From assembly GCA_958430865.1 (NCBI GenBank), contig CAUDNR010004321.1:11925-56262 (forward strand): a stretch of DNA of 44,338 bases, written 5' to 3'. Both the position numbers and the translations under genes were made by a program. Positions 20,540 to 31,147 of the stretch are shown here, piece after piece. The stretch comes from Entrophospora sp. SA101 (taxonomy: Eukaryota > Glomeromycota > Glomeromycetes > Entrophosporales > Entrophosporaceae). The notes below the pieces were generated by a model. That model saw only the letters and a program-made list of their open reading frames with translations, did not search any database and had not been told where the DNA came from. Position 1 is the stretch's first letter. Each line of letters opens with the position of its first letter.

Positions 20540-21120
20540 TCACTTATTATTGTTGTTATTTAAATTTTGATTTATTTGATTTACGGCATTTTGAATATTT
20601 TGGAGTTGAAATTTTATGTGAACAAGTAGTTGATGATCTTGATGATTATTTTGATGCATATTTTGACCAATGAAATTATTATCAAAACACGGATGATTAA
20701 TGCTCGTAGCAATAGTTGGATTTTGGTCAATGATATAATCATTATTATTATTGATTATGCCACTTAGGCTAATAGCATTGTTCTGGTTATGAGAACATTA
20801 TCACTGAAAACATCTGTTTGAATTACATTGTTTTGGTCGATAAAATCATTTTGATGAATGGTTAAATCTCGACGAGCAAAATTACTGTCACTAGAGTTTT
20901 GATGAATATAATTATTATAAACTAAATTTTGATGAGTATAATTATTAGTTCCAGGATTCCAATTAATGGGATTATTGTCGACAAAGTTTTGGTTAGGAAC
21001 CGAATATGAATTTGCAATACTTGTTTGCCCATTCGAACGCGACAAAAATCTTCGATTATCAGCCCAACCATCGTAATTATTGTCATTATCATTATTAATA
21101 TTGTTAAAATAATTTTCCAT
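20540..21120 (-). pseudogene. Asn-rich family member with a single frameshift, first copy
   Basis: ATG at 21120 opens MENYFNNINNDNDNNYDGWA. The middle holds 10-residue units (TNNYTHQNLV, YNNYIHQNSS, DSNFARRDLT). The frame then closes at 20764 after VLITRTMLLA. Shifting by one base at about 20790 gives HNQNNAISLSGIINNNNDYI, DQNPTIATSINHPCF and FIGQNMHQNNHQDHQLL, and a tail LQNIQNAVNQINQNL to a TGA at 20540. The full product would be about 193 residues. A single lesion in an otherwise open frame, present in both copies of the block, could be a recent mutation or a consensus error. Confidence 0.6.
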
Positions 21121-23079
21121 TTTTTAAGAATTTTTTTATTTTTTTATTTTCATTTTTTTGGGCTTTTTTTATATTAAAAAAAGCGTAAGATATTTTGCGT
21201 TACCCTCATTGTTAAAAAATTTTTTTAAATTAAAAATTATCACCTTTTAATAATTAATGTTATTATTGGATAATAGACTACAATATCTAAATAAATATAA
21301 TGAGTAAAATGGTACATTTTATCATTATGGAAGAATTTTTATAATAATAATGCAATGTTTGCAAAATTAATTATAAAAATAATGAATTCTTTTAAATAAA
21401 ATTTAATTTTATTTTTATTATTAAAAAAGCACATGGAAACTATCTTAATAATGACCGTTTTTAGAATAATACTAATCATTGTGCAATTTGTGATAACGTT
21501 AATTGTAATATTTTTAAATAAACAATAAAGTTAATTTATTAGATATCACATTTTTAAAAAACATTTACGTTTCCATCTTCTTTAACTTATAACTATCGTT
21601 GACCTTTTTTTTTTTTACTCTAAATATTATCAAGAATAAGTAATATTTTAGTACGCTATTCTCCAAAAGTACTCGGACGAATTTTTTAATAATTCTGCAA
21701 AATTTTAGATAAATTGTTTTTGTAGCTTAGGTTCTTGTGAATATGTATGATTTCTCTACCAATTTTTATTAAATTAATGATTAAAGAACTAAAACTTTAA
21801 ACTTTTTTTTTGCAAAAAAGATCCTAACATTTCAAATGTTTTTATATTTATACAAGATGTGGTCTGTAAAGAGGGCAATTTTGAGTTAAATATCACTGTT
21901 ACATGTAATTCCTCATACGCGCAGAACATTTTTGGCATGGAAACTATACCCGCTTTGTTTAATAAAATTTTGAGATATTAAAGTTTTTTAATTTTCTCAA
22001 AACGTCATTTTCACAGTGTCCGTTTTTATTGTCCAAAATTTCATGGTAAATCAAATTTTGTATACATTCGGATCTAGGTAAAAATGTAATAACTTGATAA
22101 ATCGTTTGGTTCATTAACTATGTTATAATAATTGATTTATATTGTTGATTCGACCAATGAATTGTTCTGGTCAACAGTATTACTGACATTCCTTAGAAAT
22201 ATACTGTTTGACCGATAGAACTACCGTCAAAAGAACCTTGTTAAATGGAATTATCGTGAGCTAAGTTTCCAAGTATGTTTGTTTGTCCTATTTGAATGGG
22301 AACAAAATTAAGATATTAAATCATATGTTATTTTTAATTTAAATCCTTTTTTTTATATTATCAGCCAGTTCAAATAATTGTATGTTATGTATAAAAGAAA
22401 ACTATTGTGGATTAATATAGTTTCATATATTTCTATATACATATGCAGTCATTTATTTTTTTATCTTTTGTTTTCCAAAAAAGTAAAACGTAATAAAGGA
22501 AAATGACAAATTTTACTTAAGTACTAATATAAAGAGTGAACTTTTTTTTTGCTTTATAAAAATGTAATCGAGAGAAAATTAATATGAAATTTTACAAATA
22601 ATAAGAAATTCTTTATAATATATTTAATTAAAAAGAAATTACCCAAGACTTTTCATTTATAAAAAAATGTATTGTTGATTAAATTTGTTTTAGTTGAAAA
22701 GAAAAAAACTATATAATAATAAAATAAAAGATTTAATTTTATAAAAAGCATACATTATTAGCGCAAAATCAATGTTGGCATTTTCAGCCCATTTTTTGAG
22801 ATATTGATTAAATCTAATATATCCATGATTTGATTTGCTAGAGAGAAGGAATACCATTAGTTTCAATTTTATTTCTTCAACTTTACAATTTACGTTTAAA
22901 CCAAATCTTTTATTACACTTTCATTACACTTTTATTTACTTTTTAAAGTGAATTAATAGGGCATTAATTGTTTACATATATGGTAATTTTTCGGGTAATC
23001 ATCATGCAATATCAAAACTAGTGAATTGATCCAATCTCTAATTAATGAATAATCTATCTCCTTAAGTTGAATCTTACAT
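21121..23079. other. AT-rich spacer with one further Asn-rich family remnant
   Basis: No intact gene. A short remnant of the Asn-rich family lies at about 22140-22311. The remainder is long A/T runs and short non-coding AT-rich sequence. The second copy is at 37253-39211. Confidence 0.45.
22140..22311 (-). pseudogene. Fragment of the Asn-rich family, first copy
   Basis: Minus-strand pieces NFVPIQIGQTNILGNLAHDN, QGSFDGSSIGQTVYF and, one frame over, NTVDQNNSLVEST show the spacing and DQNN words of the family. Two stops and a frameshift interrupt them, and no start is present. It is the most decayed of the four members. Confidence 0.4.
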
Positions 23080-23442
23080 CAATGGCTATTAAATATGAAT
23101 CAAAGGACTGGTTTCTAAAAATGCATTTATTTTCCATACTAATTGAGCAGTTGTTTGGTCAATGGTAACTGCATTTGGTCGATTCATATTGTTGCCCTCA
23201 AGAAGTTTTCAATATCAGAAATTGTATATATTTTTTGGTAATCCATAATTAGGTATTTCATAAGCTTCTATAATTCCTTCTTGGCCACATCCTGGAATTA
23301 ATTTAATTAATTTGGAAAATGTGTGCCTGCAAAGTTTTTACAATATCACTTCCACTAGAAATGTTATTACCCAATTTTGTATATTTAATAAAATAAACAT
23401 AGCCTGTTGCTTTTTCTACCAAATAAAATAATGGTTTTATTT
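23080..23442 (-). pseudogene. Unrecognised decayed coding sequence, first copy
   Basis: Minus-strand reading gives coding-looking pieces in three frames: PLFYLVEKATGYVYFIKYTK with LGNNISSGSDIVKTL, then KLIKLIPGCGQEGIIEAYEI with PNYGLPKNIYN, then NRPNAVTIDQTTAQLVWKIN with AFLETSPL. The amino acid mix is that of a folded protein, unlike the low-complexity surroundings, but no family is recognised. Frameshifts near 23330 and 23215 and internal stops make it a pseudogene, unless an unrecognised intron explains part of the change. Confidence 0.4.
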
Positions 23443-23728
23443 TTTAAAAGTTTATTAAAAAGATAATGATTTTACAGATATCTATTTATTTGAATGTTAA
23501 TGTGGTATTTATTCTCCCCTGCTCATTCAAGTGAAGACCAATAAAGTTATGCAAAGAACAGAAGTTCATTAAGTTTGTTGAACGTCTAATGAAAATTTTT
23601 ATCGCATTTTTGTCTGTTCACACTTTATAATAATTGATAACTTATCATTAACATATTTAATTAATTAAATTTAGTCTTATGTTTATTGTAATTAAATTAT
23701 AACTAATGAAAAATAATCTAACATTTAT

Positions 23729-25308
23729 TTATTTTTTATCAATTATTTGAAAAACTTCCAATTCACCAACTATATTATAATTTACTATATTGACATTACT
23801 ATAATCACATGGTTTACTATTAACACTACCATTATTGTTAAAAAAAAGATCAGAGTTACCACCAAAAATTGGTAAATTAAGAGGATTACAACCAACTGCT
23901 CTATATTTATTGACAACATAACTAAATTGAGCAGTATTGATATTATTTCTATTACTTACATTAAAAATAAAACTTTCAGTTGTATTTTTCCATGCATTAC
24001 CATTCCAATTCAGTGGATTATAACCACCAATTATTTGCTCTGAATTTTGTATTCTGCAAACTACAAGAGTTTTGTTAATATTATTACATTGTTGATGAAA
24101 TGTAGCAGCATTTAAACCATCTCTGCTACTACGATATAGAAGTTTGAATATATATTTGACTTCCTTGAATGAAGTATATGATGAAGTTTTTCTATCAATC
24201 CAACTTGCAAAAAGCAAAGTAAGATTTTGATTAATTGTCAATGATTCAATTTTAGGATTTCTTGATGGTAATAAATTTAAAGTTTGTTGTGTATTGACAG
24301 GAATCAAATAATAATGTAAAAGATTATTCCAGAAGAACTCAGGAAAAAGTTTTTGATAAGGTTTAATTTTATCAGAAAATTCTTCATTGGAGATATCCTG
24401 GAATTGAATCAAAGGAATAATATCTTCTAGCATATTTTTTAACTCCTTGTAATCATCTTCACTCCACATTGAAATAATTTTTTCCTTTTCTGAGTTTTTA
24501 ATTTGACCAATTCCCCATTCAATGATACAATCCCAAGTAAAAATTTCCTTTAAATCTAAGTAGTCATTTTTTAGTAAAGATATGAATGTTGGTTTTTCAA
24601 TATCATAAAAATCATTTGATTTTAAGAATGATCCTGGATTGTAATTAATCAAATTTTCAAAGTAATCTTTAAGGATGCTAAATGATTGATGATTTGATAA
24701 AATTTGATAAAAATGGTTTAAATGCTGTTGAATCCATTTTTTTTCATTAGCAATCAAGTAATTTTGTAAACTGTCAAGTAATTCGTTAAAATTTAGTTCA
24801 TCGCATGCTACAAGAAGTTCAACAACTTCATAAAAATCCAAATTGTCTGTATTAATAATTCCATTATAAATATATCTTTTAAATAATAAAAAAATATAAT
24901 GATAATAAATGTTTAAATATCTTGTTCAAAAATATTATCAACCATTCAAATTAATTAAATTAATTGATCTTACATTAAAAGAACTTCAAAAACTTTTGGA
25001 GAAAAGTTATCTTTCTCAAATAAGATAATACCATCTTCTGTTCTTTTAACCCAATTAGTTGACAGAGCTGTTTTAAAGTATGAAGACCTTGCTTTTAAGA
25101 TGCCAGAATGAGCTTTAAAAGTTTTGATATCATTCTGGCCTTCTCCAACTTTAATTTCTACATCGTAAAAGTCTGATTCTTTTAATAAATTGGTTAGATC
25201 ATTTACAAGTTTACCAATATGTTTTAGAGGTAAAGCATCTTTATTGGAATCAACAATATTGTTAATTAGTGTTGTGATATTTTCAAAGGGTGAAAAACTA
25301 TTTGACAT
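23729..25308 (-). CDS. BTB-BACK-TLDc protein (493 aa, one intron), first copy
   Basis: Exon 1 is 24974-25308 and exon 2 is 23729-24875, separated by a 98-bp intron (GTAAGA...AAAAG). Exon 1 is 335 bp, exactly the length in the gene at 7995, and the intron splits the equivalent codon in the same phase, so the two genes are paralogues. The BTB domain spans about residues 48-150 (FYDVEIKVGEG, FKAHSGILKARSSYFKTAL, YIYNGIINTDN). A BACK-like region follows to about residue 280 (FTWDCIIEWG). The TLDc domain occupies about residues 310-490 (IFKLLYRSSRDGLNAATFHQ, EQIIGGYNPLNWNGN, ESFIFNV, ELEVFQI). The likely role is a BTB adaptor with a TLDc module; substrate and location are unknown. The frame is undamaged. 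A second identical copy is at 39861-41440. Confidence 0.9.
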
Positions 25309-26791
25309 TTTGAAGGAGTTAAAAAAAATTTTCCGTTGTTTGTTACACGAAATTTAAATCAAAATGCGTGAAATATAACGTGATACGCAGTAGTAGTAAT
25401 AAACTCTTTTCGAAATTAAACACACACATTAAAAATATAATCCTTTACCATTCTATTGAATTAAAAAAAGTTATCAGCTTAAGTTTAATTAATTGTTAAA
25501 TATTGTTTTAATCTTCAATATGATCTTTATAATAATACAAAAGTTTTTATTTATCGATTATCGATTCTTGTATTACAATTTATTTTTGATATTCCCAAGC
25601 AAGATGTATCAACATAATAATAATGTGTGCAACTTTCCCAAAATTATGAATCAAAATAAAATTTAAATTTAAAAAAAGATATTTCAACTGTATTTTTTAA
25701 TTGTCAGTTTCATTAATATAAAATTGATATAAACCACAACATCATATAGTCCATTTCTAGTATTATTTACACCCTTTATATCATCTCTATCTATACATCT
25801 ACACAACCTTTAGCCACTTCCTATGGCTTCCATTAGAAAATATATATTGATTTCTTAATATTGACAGCGATTTTATCACTTTCATTATTGTCTTCAAAGA
25901 CTATATTTCTCTACCTGGAGTAGTAATAAATTGATTGGTATTTTCTTATAATATCTTAAAATTTTCCAAATCCTTGTTTGAAATTATATCAAAATTTGGG
26001 ATATATTCTATTTACTTCTTTTTAAGCCCAAAATCAATAATTATGTATTGATTAGTGAGACTTTAATTTTAGTTATTGTACCGACTAAAAATAGTTTCAT
26101 ATCAAGACCATTTTGACAATCTGGTTGATGCAAAAAAATGACAAAAAGCAAAATTATTAATTTTGTCCAGGATAATAAGATATTAAAAAAATAAGCTATT
26201 AATTTAAATTGTCGCATCATCATAATCGTCACTATCATCACTTCACTATTGAAATTCAATTTTGCATTGAATTTATTGAATATTTTGTTTCATTAATTAA
26301 TATATCACAGTCCTTAATTTTGGCCCATTATTTGATCCGAGAGTTTATGAAATAAATAGAATAAAGTAGGATTGGTCCAGTCATAATGTTCTCCAGTTGC
26401 GTGAAATAATAGCAACACAGTAAGCCTGATAGATTGGATGTCCAACGAGTTTAGGATTTGTGACCTAATGGCTTTTACTTCACTATTGAAGTAAAAATTC
26501 GTTTCTCACGAGGATGGAAATGCTCATGGCTTTAGCTTTGTAATGACTTTTGATAATCAGTTATCAATTATCAAACATAAATTATAAATTAACAATATAT
26601 CTTGACCTACTATTATTATCATCATTCTCCAAAGACATTATTTTCTCTGTTTTTTATATTTATAATTAATTGGCAGTGGTATGGTATTATAAAAACACAA
26701 ACATTTTATAATTACTCTTCAACTGCCTAGGATATTTTAAGAGTTATTTAAATTTTACATTAATAAATTTTTATTTGAATGAGATGAATGA
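25309..26791. other. Upstream region of the BTB-TLDc gene, mostly featureless
   Basis: No gene is recognised. A 10-bp perfect hairpin with a 4-base loop, TTTTACTTCA-CTAT-TGAAGTAAAA, lies at 26473-26496, and the related word CTTCACTATTGAA recurs at 26239. The minus-strand frame 26041-26259 is hydrophobic and AT-driven and was not called. The second copy is at 41441-42923, with the hairpin at 42605-42628. Confidence 0.45.
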
Positions 26792-26905
26792 ATGAATAAA
26801 TCAGATGAAGCATCATCACCATCAACAGTTGATAATCATATTGCTAAAAAAAATTTTTTTTTTGAAGATACTCATTTGCCAGATGAAGAGCTTGAAGGGA
26901 GATGA
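26792..26905 (+). CDS. Short frame, possible 5' end of a broken gene, first copy
   Basis: ATG at 26792 opens MNKSDEASSPSTVDNHIAKK, then NFFFEDTHLPDEELEGR and a stop (37 residues). The acidic, mixed composition looks like coding sequence. In another frame the reading continues DDVMSFIEFLIKYM. Here the sequence is cut by the B/A' junction 35 bp later. In the second copy it runs on to a Tc1 insertion. It may be the start of a gene lost by truncation. No family is recognised. Confidence 0.3.
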   Translation: MNKSDEASSPSTVDNHIAKKNFFFEDTHLPDEELEGR

Positions 26906-27220
26906 CGTTATGTCATTCATTGAATTTTTGATAAAATACATGCCTCAATAAATCAAGCTCCGACGACATGTTCAATAATAATTTTTTATATAAGGGATCA
27001 ATTTATTCAAAATAAAAAATCACGTGCACGTTACAATTTGTAATGCCGATCACTTTTGCAAAAAAATGAAACCGTCCATTTATTATAGGTAATGTTAATA
27101 TGTCTCACAAATCTAAAAATAACAGATGCAAAATTCAAGGTAGAAGAATGCGATCACAGTTGGCGCTCGATATAGTGAAGTTTTGGCTAGTACAAATTTG
27201 GAAACTATCTGTGTTAATAT

Positions 27221-30200
27221 TCAATAAAATTCAATTTTTCTGAAGATAGTTTCCAAATTTGTACTAGCCAAAACTTCATTATATCGAGCGCTGGCTGCAG
27301 TTAATTTCTTTTCAATTTTTATTATGAAGTATATTCCCCATAATCTGTGAATCATTCGAATTGTTAAAATTACCACAAATTCATCATGCTTTACCACAAC
27401 TGAATCTGGCACAACACATTTCATATTCTCCTGAGGTTTTAAAAAGGTACTCTTTTGTCTATGCTTCAATTTTTTCACAATATCTGAAGTATCATGAAGA
27501 ACCATGCTTGCTACAGACTCTTTCCATGCAAGACTTGAAGGATGAATATTCTCAAGAGTTTGTTTGAGTGCCCCATAAAGACTTGTGTTCACCACTGTCA
27601 CAGGGTGCTAAATATGCAACTTTGTTAGCTTTCGAAAAAAATACTTCAAACTATCTAATATTTACCTCAAGTAAAATTTTTAATTTGTTAATATTCTCTT
27701 CTATTTTATCTTGGCTATGATATAGAGGAATTTCACTCTCTACATTAAATCCTTTTAATGCTTTCAGACCTTGAACGCCAATATATCCACTTTCAATTTA
27801 TGGAATTATATTAAATTTCACACATGTGTTTTCAGAAAAATTAAGATATCATTGTTTTAACTGGATAGTCATGCACAGTTAAAGAGGAGCAAAAGCCTTT
27901 ATAGGGCCAACCTTTGGCTATGACATACCAAAACTAATAATCTGCGTTTTATCATAGAATTACCATTAAAAATATGAAATTAGGCAATAAATTATAATTA
28001 ATACTAACTTGAGATAATATTTCCAAAATTTTTATTTTTCGTTCATTTTCTTCTATTTTTAATAAAGATGAATTCACTGTGTAATCTACAACTCTTACAT
28101 TTCAAGAGGTAACAAAATGTCATTTTCTATTGTTAAGTAAACTGCTGATGCACCACAAAGAGAATCTAATGATTCTTGTAATAAAAATGATTCTATCTTA
28201 GTTACTAAATAATCTTTTGTAACCATCTGATGTGAAAACATTTGTGAACACTCAACAAATGTCAATACTGTAAAACAAAAGATAAAGTATATTAATATAT
28301 AATAAATAAAATACCTTAAAATTTTTCACTTACTTAAATGATGTTCAGGATCATATCGGTTGATTTCGAATTCATTTAACTCTCCTTTAACTAGCTTAAA
28401 CTGACATCTATTTGTATCCAACCTAAAGTTGATAATTCTTGTATTTGTTGATTGAGCATACAAATAATTAATACTTATCCATTGTTAGAGTAAAATTCTT
28501 TTTTTCAAAAAAAAAAATCTTAAATCAATATTAATATAAAACAAATTATTAATTTAAAAACTTTACCAATTTTTCTAAGATAGTTATTTAAGCCAAAATT
28601 TTTATTTAATAAATTATGATAGACACCCATTATTCCCTGACCAAAAGGATGCAACTTTGGCAACCAAATATCTTAATTTATCAATATTATCTAATGATGA
28701 ATGTACTTCAGGTAGAAATTCCTTATCAAAATAAGCTTTGATTAAATTTCCTATCAATTTGCATATTAAAATTAATTTAACAATGTGGTAATTGACATAA
28801 ATTATTGATTAGAAATAAAACTTTAATTGATACCTGACAAAATTGAATCTAGTGTGGTGGTATCATTATCATCAATTGATTGTTCAATTAAAGCTTGCAA
28901 GTTACTTTTAATGCCATTTGGTAATTTATCAGGTGAAGGAGGTGGATGATTGTGAACTCCAATACATTTGATAGCAACAAATGGGCACTCTAGAATTATT
29001 CTGATGAAACATACAGGACAAGGCTTTTCAACAATAACTCCACAAATAACATTCCCATCATTAACATGATAAGCATCTTAAATAATATTAAAATTAAAAT
29101 CAAAATTGTTCAAAACTAATTATATATTTAATATATTACCACATTGTTTACATTTAGAAACTTTTGGAATTATCATATTGCAATGTGAAATTTCTTTAAC
29201 CTTAATAAATAATTATTTTTAATTTAATTGTCTATTCTTATAATTTGATTTTTTAAAAATTAAAATAAAATAATACTTACTGGTGCAGAGGCTTCAAACA
29301 AATCTTTAAGTAAAGGAACATCTAATTCTTCTTGTTTCAACTTAGCATAGCAATGCCATTTCTCATTTTGATGATATTTATCACACCCAATAAAGTATCT
29401 AACGATTTGTGTTTGATAATCTGTAATTTTTCTAAGATAAGGACTTCCATCACAAGTTATATTAAGGACAAGTTGATTCTTTTGCAGCCAAATAAATCCT
29501 ATTATAAACACTTTGTAAATGCCAAAAAATTTATATATCACTAATTAAAAAAAATCAATAATAAACTTACGAATATGTATTAACTTTCTTCTCAATTAAT
29601 TCATGAACTGAATTTTTGGTGCATTTGTTTAAAAATTCACAAGTTAATTTTATTAATGAATTACATTTCTGTTTAACTATAAATATTAAATTAAATTACC
29701 TTCCACCATTTTATATCATATCCTTTTTCAAATTTTTCAATTCTATTTTCAATTCTAATACACATGCTTTAATTTCTTTAAGAGTAGAATCATTTTTTAA
29801 CTGATTATCTTGGATCTCTCTCATTGTTGTAATAGTAGATTGCAACAAATTTATTGAATGATTAATAGATTTTCCTATCCCTATAATAATAAACCATTAT
29901 TAATAAAAATTTAAACAATTGAAAATTTATTATTCATACTTCTGTACTTTGGCAACCTGAGCAAATGGTTGATAAATTACAGGTATTATTTGTAATTAGA
30001 AGTTCTTTCAAAGCATGACCATGATAACTATCACCCTCAGACATATTTAAAGAAACATTCACACTTTCATTCACATCTTCATTTTCACTCCAATCTCCTT
30101 TCCATTCTCACTTCCATTTTCTCCTTCACAGATGTTGTAGTCATCACCTGTTTTTAAAGTAGACATTGCCTTTGATTTAGTATAATTTTCAAGATTAATA

Positions 30201-30695
30201 ATATCATTGAATTTATTTATTTTATTGTTGTTTTTTGACGCATTGGCAGATGTTGTTTTGTACGCGTTAGCATATGTTGTTTTGGACAAGTTAGTGTTTG
30301 AATCCGAATCTCAAATGAGACTCATTAAGGAGGTTACACATTATCAAGATCATGTGGTGAGCACATGATTTTAAGCTATATACTTTGATAGGGTGTAACC
30401 CCCTTAATGAGTCTCATTTGATATTTGGTTTAAACTAGGACAAGTTAGCAGATATTATATTGGACAAGTTAGCAGATGTTGTTTTGGACGCGTTAGCAGA
30501 TGTTGTATTGGACAAGTTAGCAGATGTTGTTTTGGACAAGTTGGCAGATGTTATATTGGACGCGTTGGCAGATGTTATATTGGACACGTTGGCAGATGTT
30601 GCTTCAGACGCGTTGGCAGAGACTCTCAAGGATTTTCTTTGAACTGTTGGCAAAGATGTATCTTTCTTACGTTTTGACTTTTTTTTTTTAATAAA
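27221..30695 (-). pseudogene. Second copy of the zinc-finger/MULE-like pseudogene
   Basis: Same lesions, introns and motifs as the copy at 2760-6234 (offset 24,461), including the IGVHNHPPPSP exon at 28834-29076 and the terminal hairpin at about 27161-27293. All shared damage predates the duplication. Confidence 0.6.
30292..30437. mobile_element. Second copy of the MITE in the minisatellite
   Basis: Identical to 5831-5976, with the same flanking GGACAAGT octamers. It was carried along by the duplication and is not an independent insertion. Confidence 0.75.
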
Positions 30696-30886
30696 ATATG
30701 ATTTTGCAGATCATCAAAATCTAACTTGATAAGTCGGTCATGTGAGGGTGAGCTCATATGACCGACTTATCAAGTAAACCGACTTATCGAATTAAATTAC
30801 TTAAATATTAAGAAAGTGAGGTGAAAATTTTGGCCGACTTATAGAGTAAACCGACTTATCGAGTGATCGACTTATCGGGTTTACAT

Positions 30887-31147
30887 ATGTATAAATTGGT
30901 CAACTCAATTTGTAAAATTTTTAGGAAGATATTTCCAACAAATTTAAATCTTCCTAAGCTTCATTCCTGGAAATACCACATCATTGATTCCATAAGATCA
31001 TTTGGGTCCATAAATGTGATTACTACAGATAATTTTGAAACACTTTGTAAGTTTTGTGTAAAGGAGGAACCTTATAAATTGTCAAATAAAAAAAATACTT
31101 CTTTGCAAATGTTGACTATGATTAAGGTTGCTTGCCGAAAATTTTAG
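30887..31147 (+). pseudogene. Truncated Plavaka fragment fused to block A' sequence
   Basis: An 86-codon open frame starts in the end of block A' (ATG at 30887, MYKLVNSICKIFRKIF). It runs into the last 70 residues of the Plavaka remnant (PTNLNLPKLHSWKYHIIDSI onward) to the same stop as at 15015. A one-base deletion near 30933 puts the two parts in frame. In the first copy the upstream part lies in another frame (WSTQFVKILGRYSP). It is a junction by-product without a catalytic domain and is unlikely to be functional. Confidence 0.6.

Larger units (their letters stand above)
14764..26942. repeat. Duplicated block B, first copy
   Basis: About 12.2 kb that recurs at about 30897-43074, with an offset of 16,132 bp (16,133 in the first 40 bp because of a one-base deletion). 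All long translations are identical between copies. Apart from the first 50 bp (one A/T change and the one-base deletion), no difference was seen in the parts compared by eye. The right edge is at 26942/43074, where the first copy switches to block A'. Confidence 0.95.
26941..30891. repeat. Duplicated block A', second copy
   Basis: Second copy of 2480-6430. It starts immediately after block B, with the two bases TG (26941-26942) shared by both sources. It ends at 30891, where block B' sequence takes over. It is identical in all long translations to the first copy, but has six substitutions in its last 80 bp. Confidence 0.95.

Noticed and set aside
30863..30889. A GTG start at 30863 for the chimeric frame
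   Set aside because: Nuclear fungal genes rarely start at GTG, and an in-frame ATG is present at 30887.
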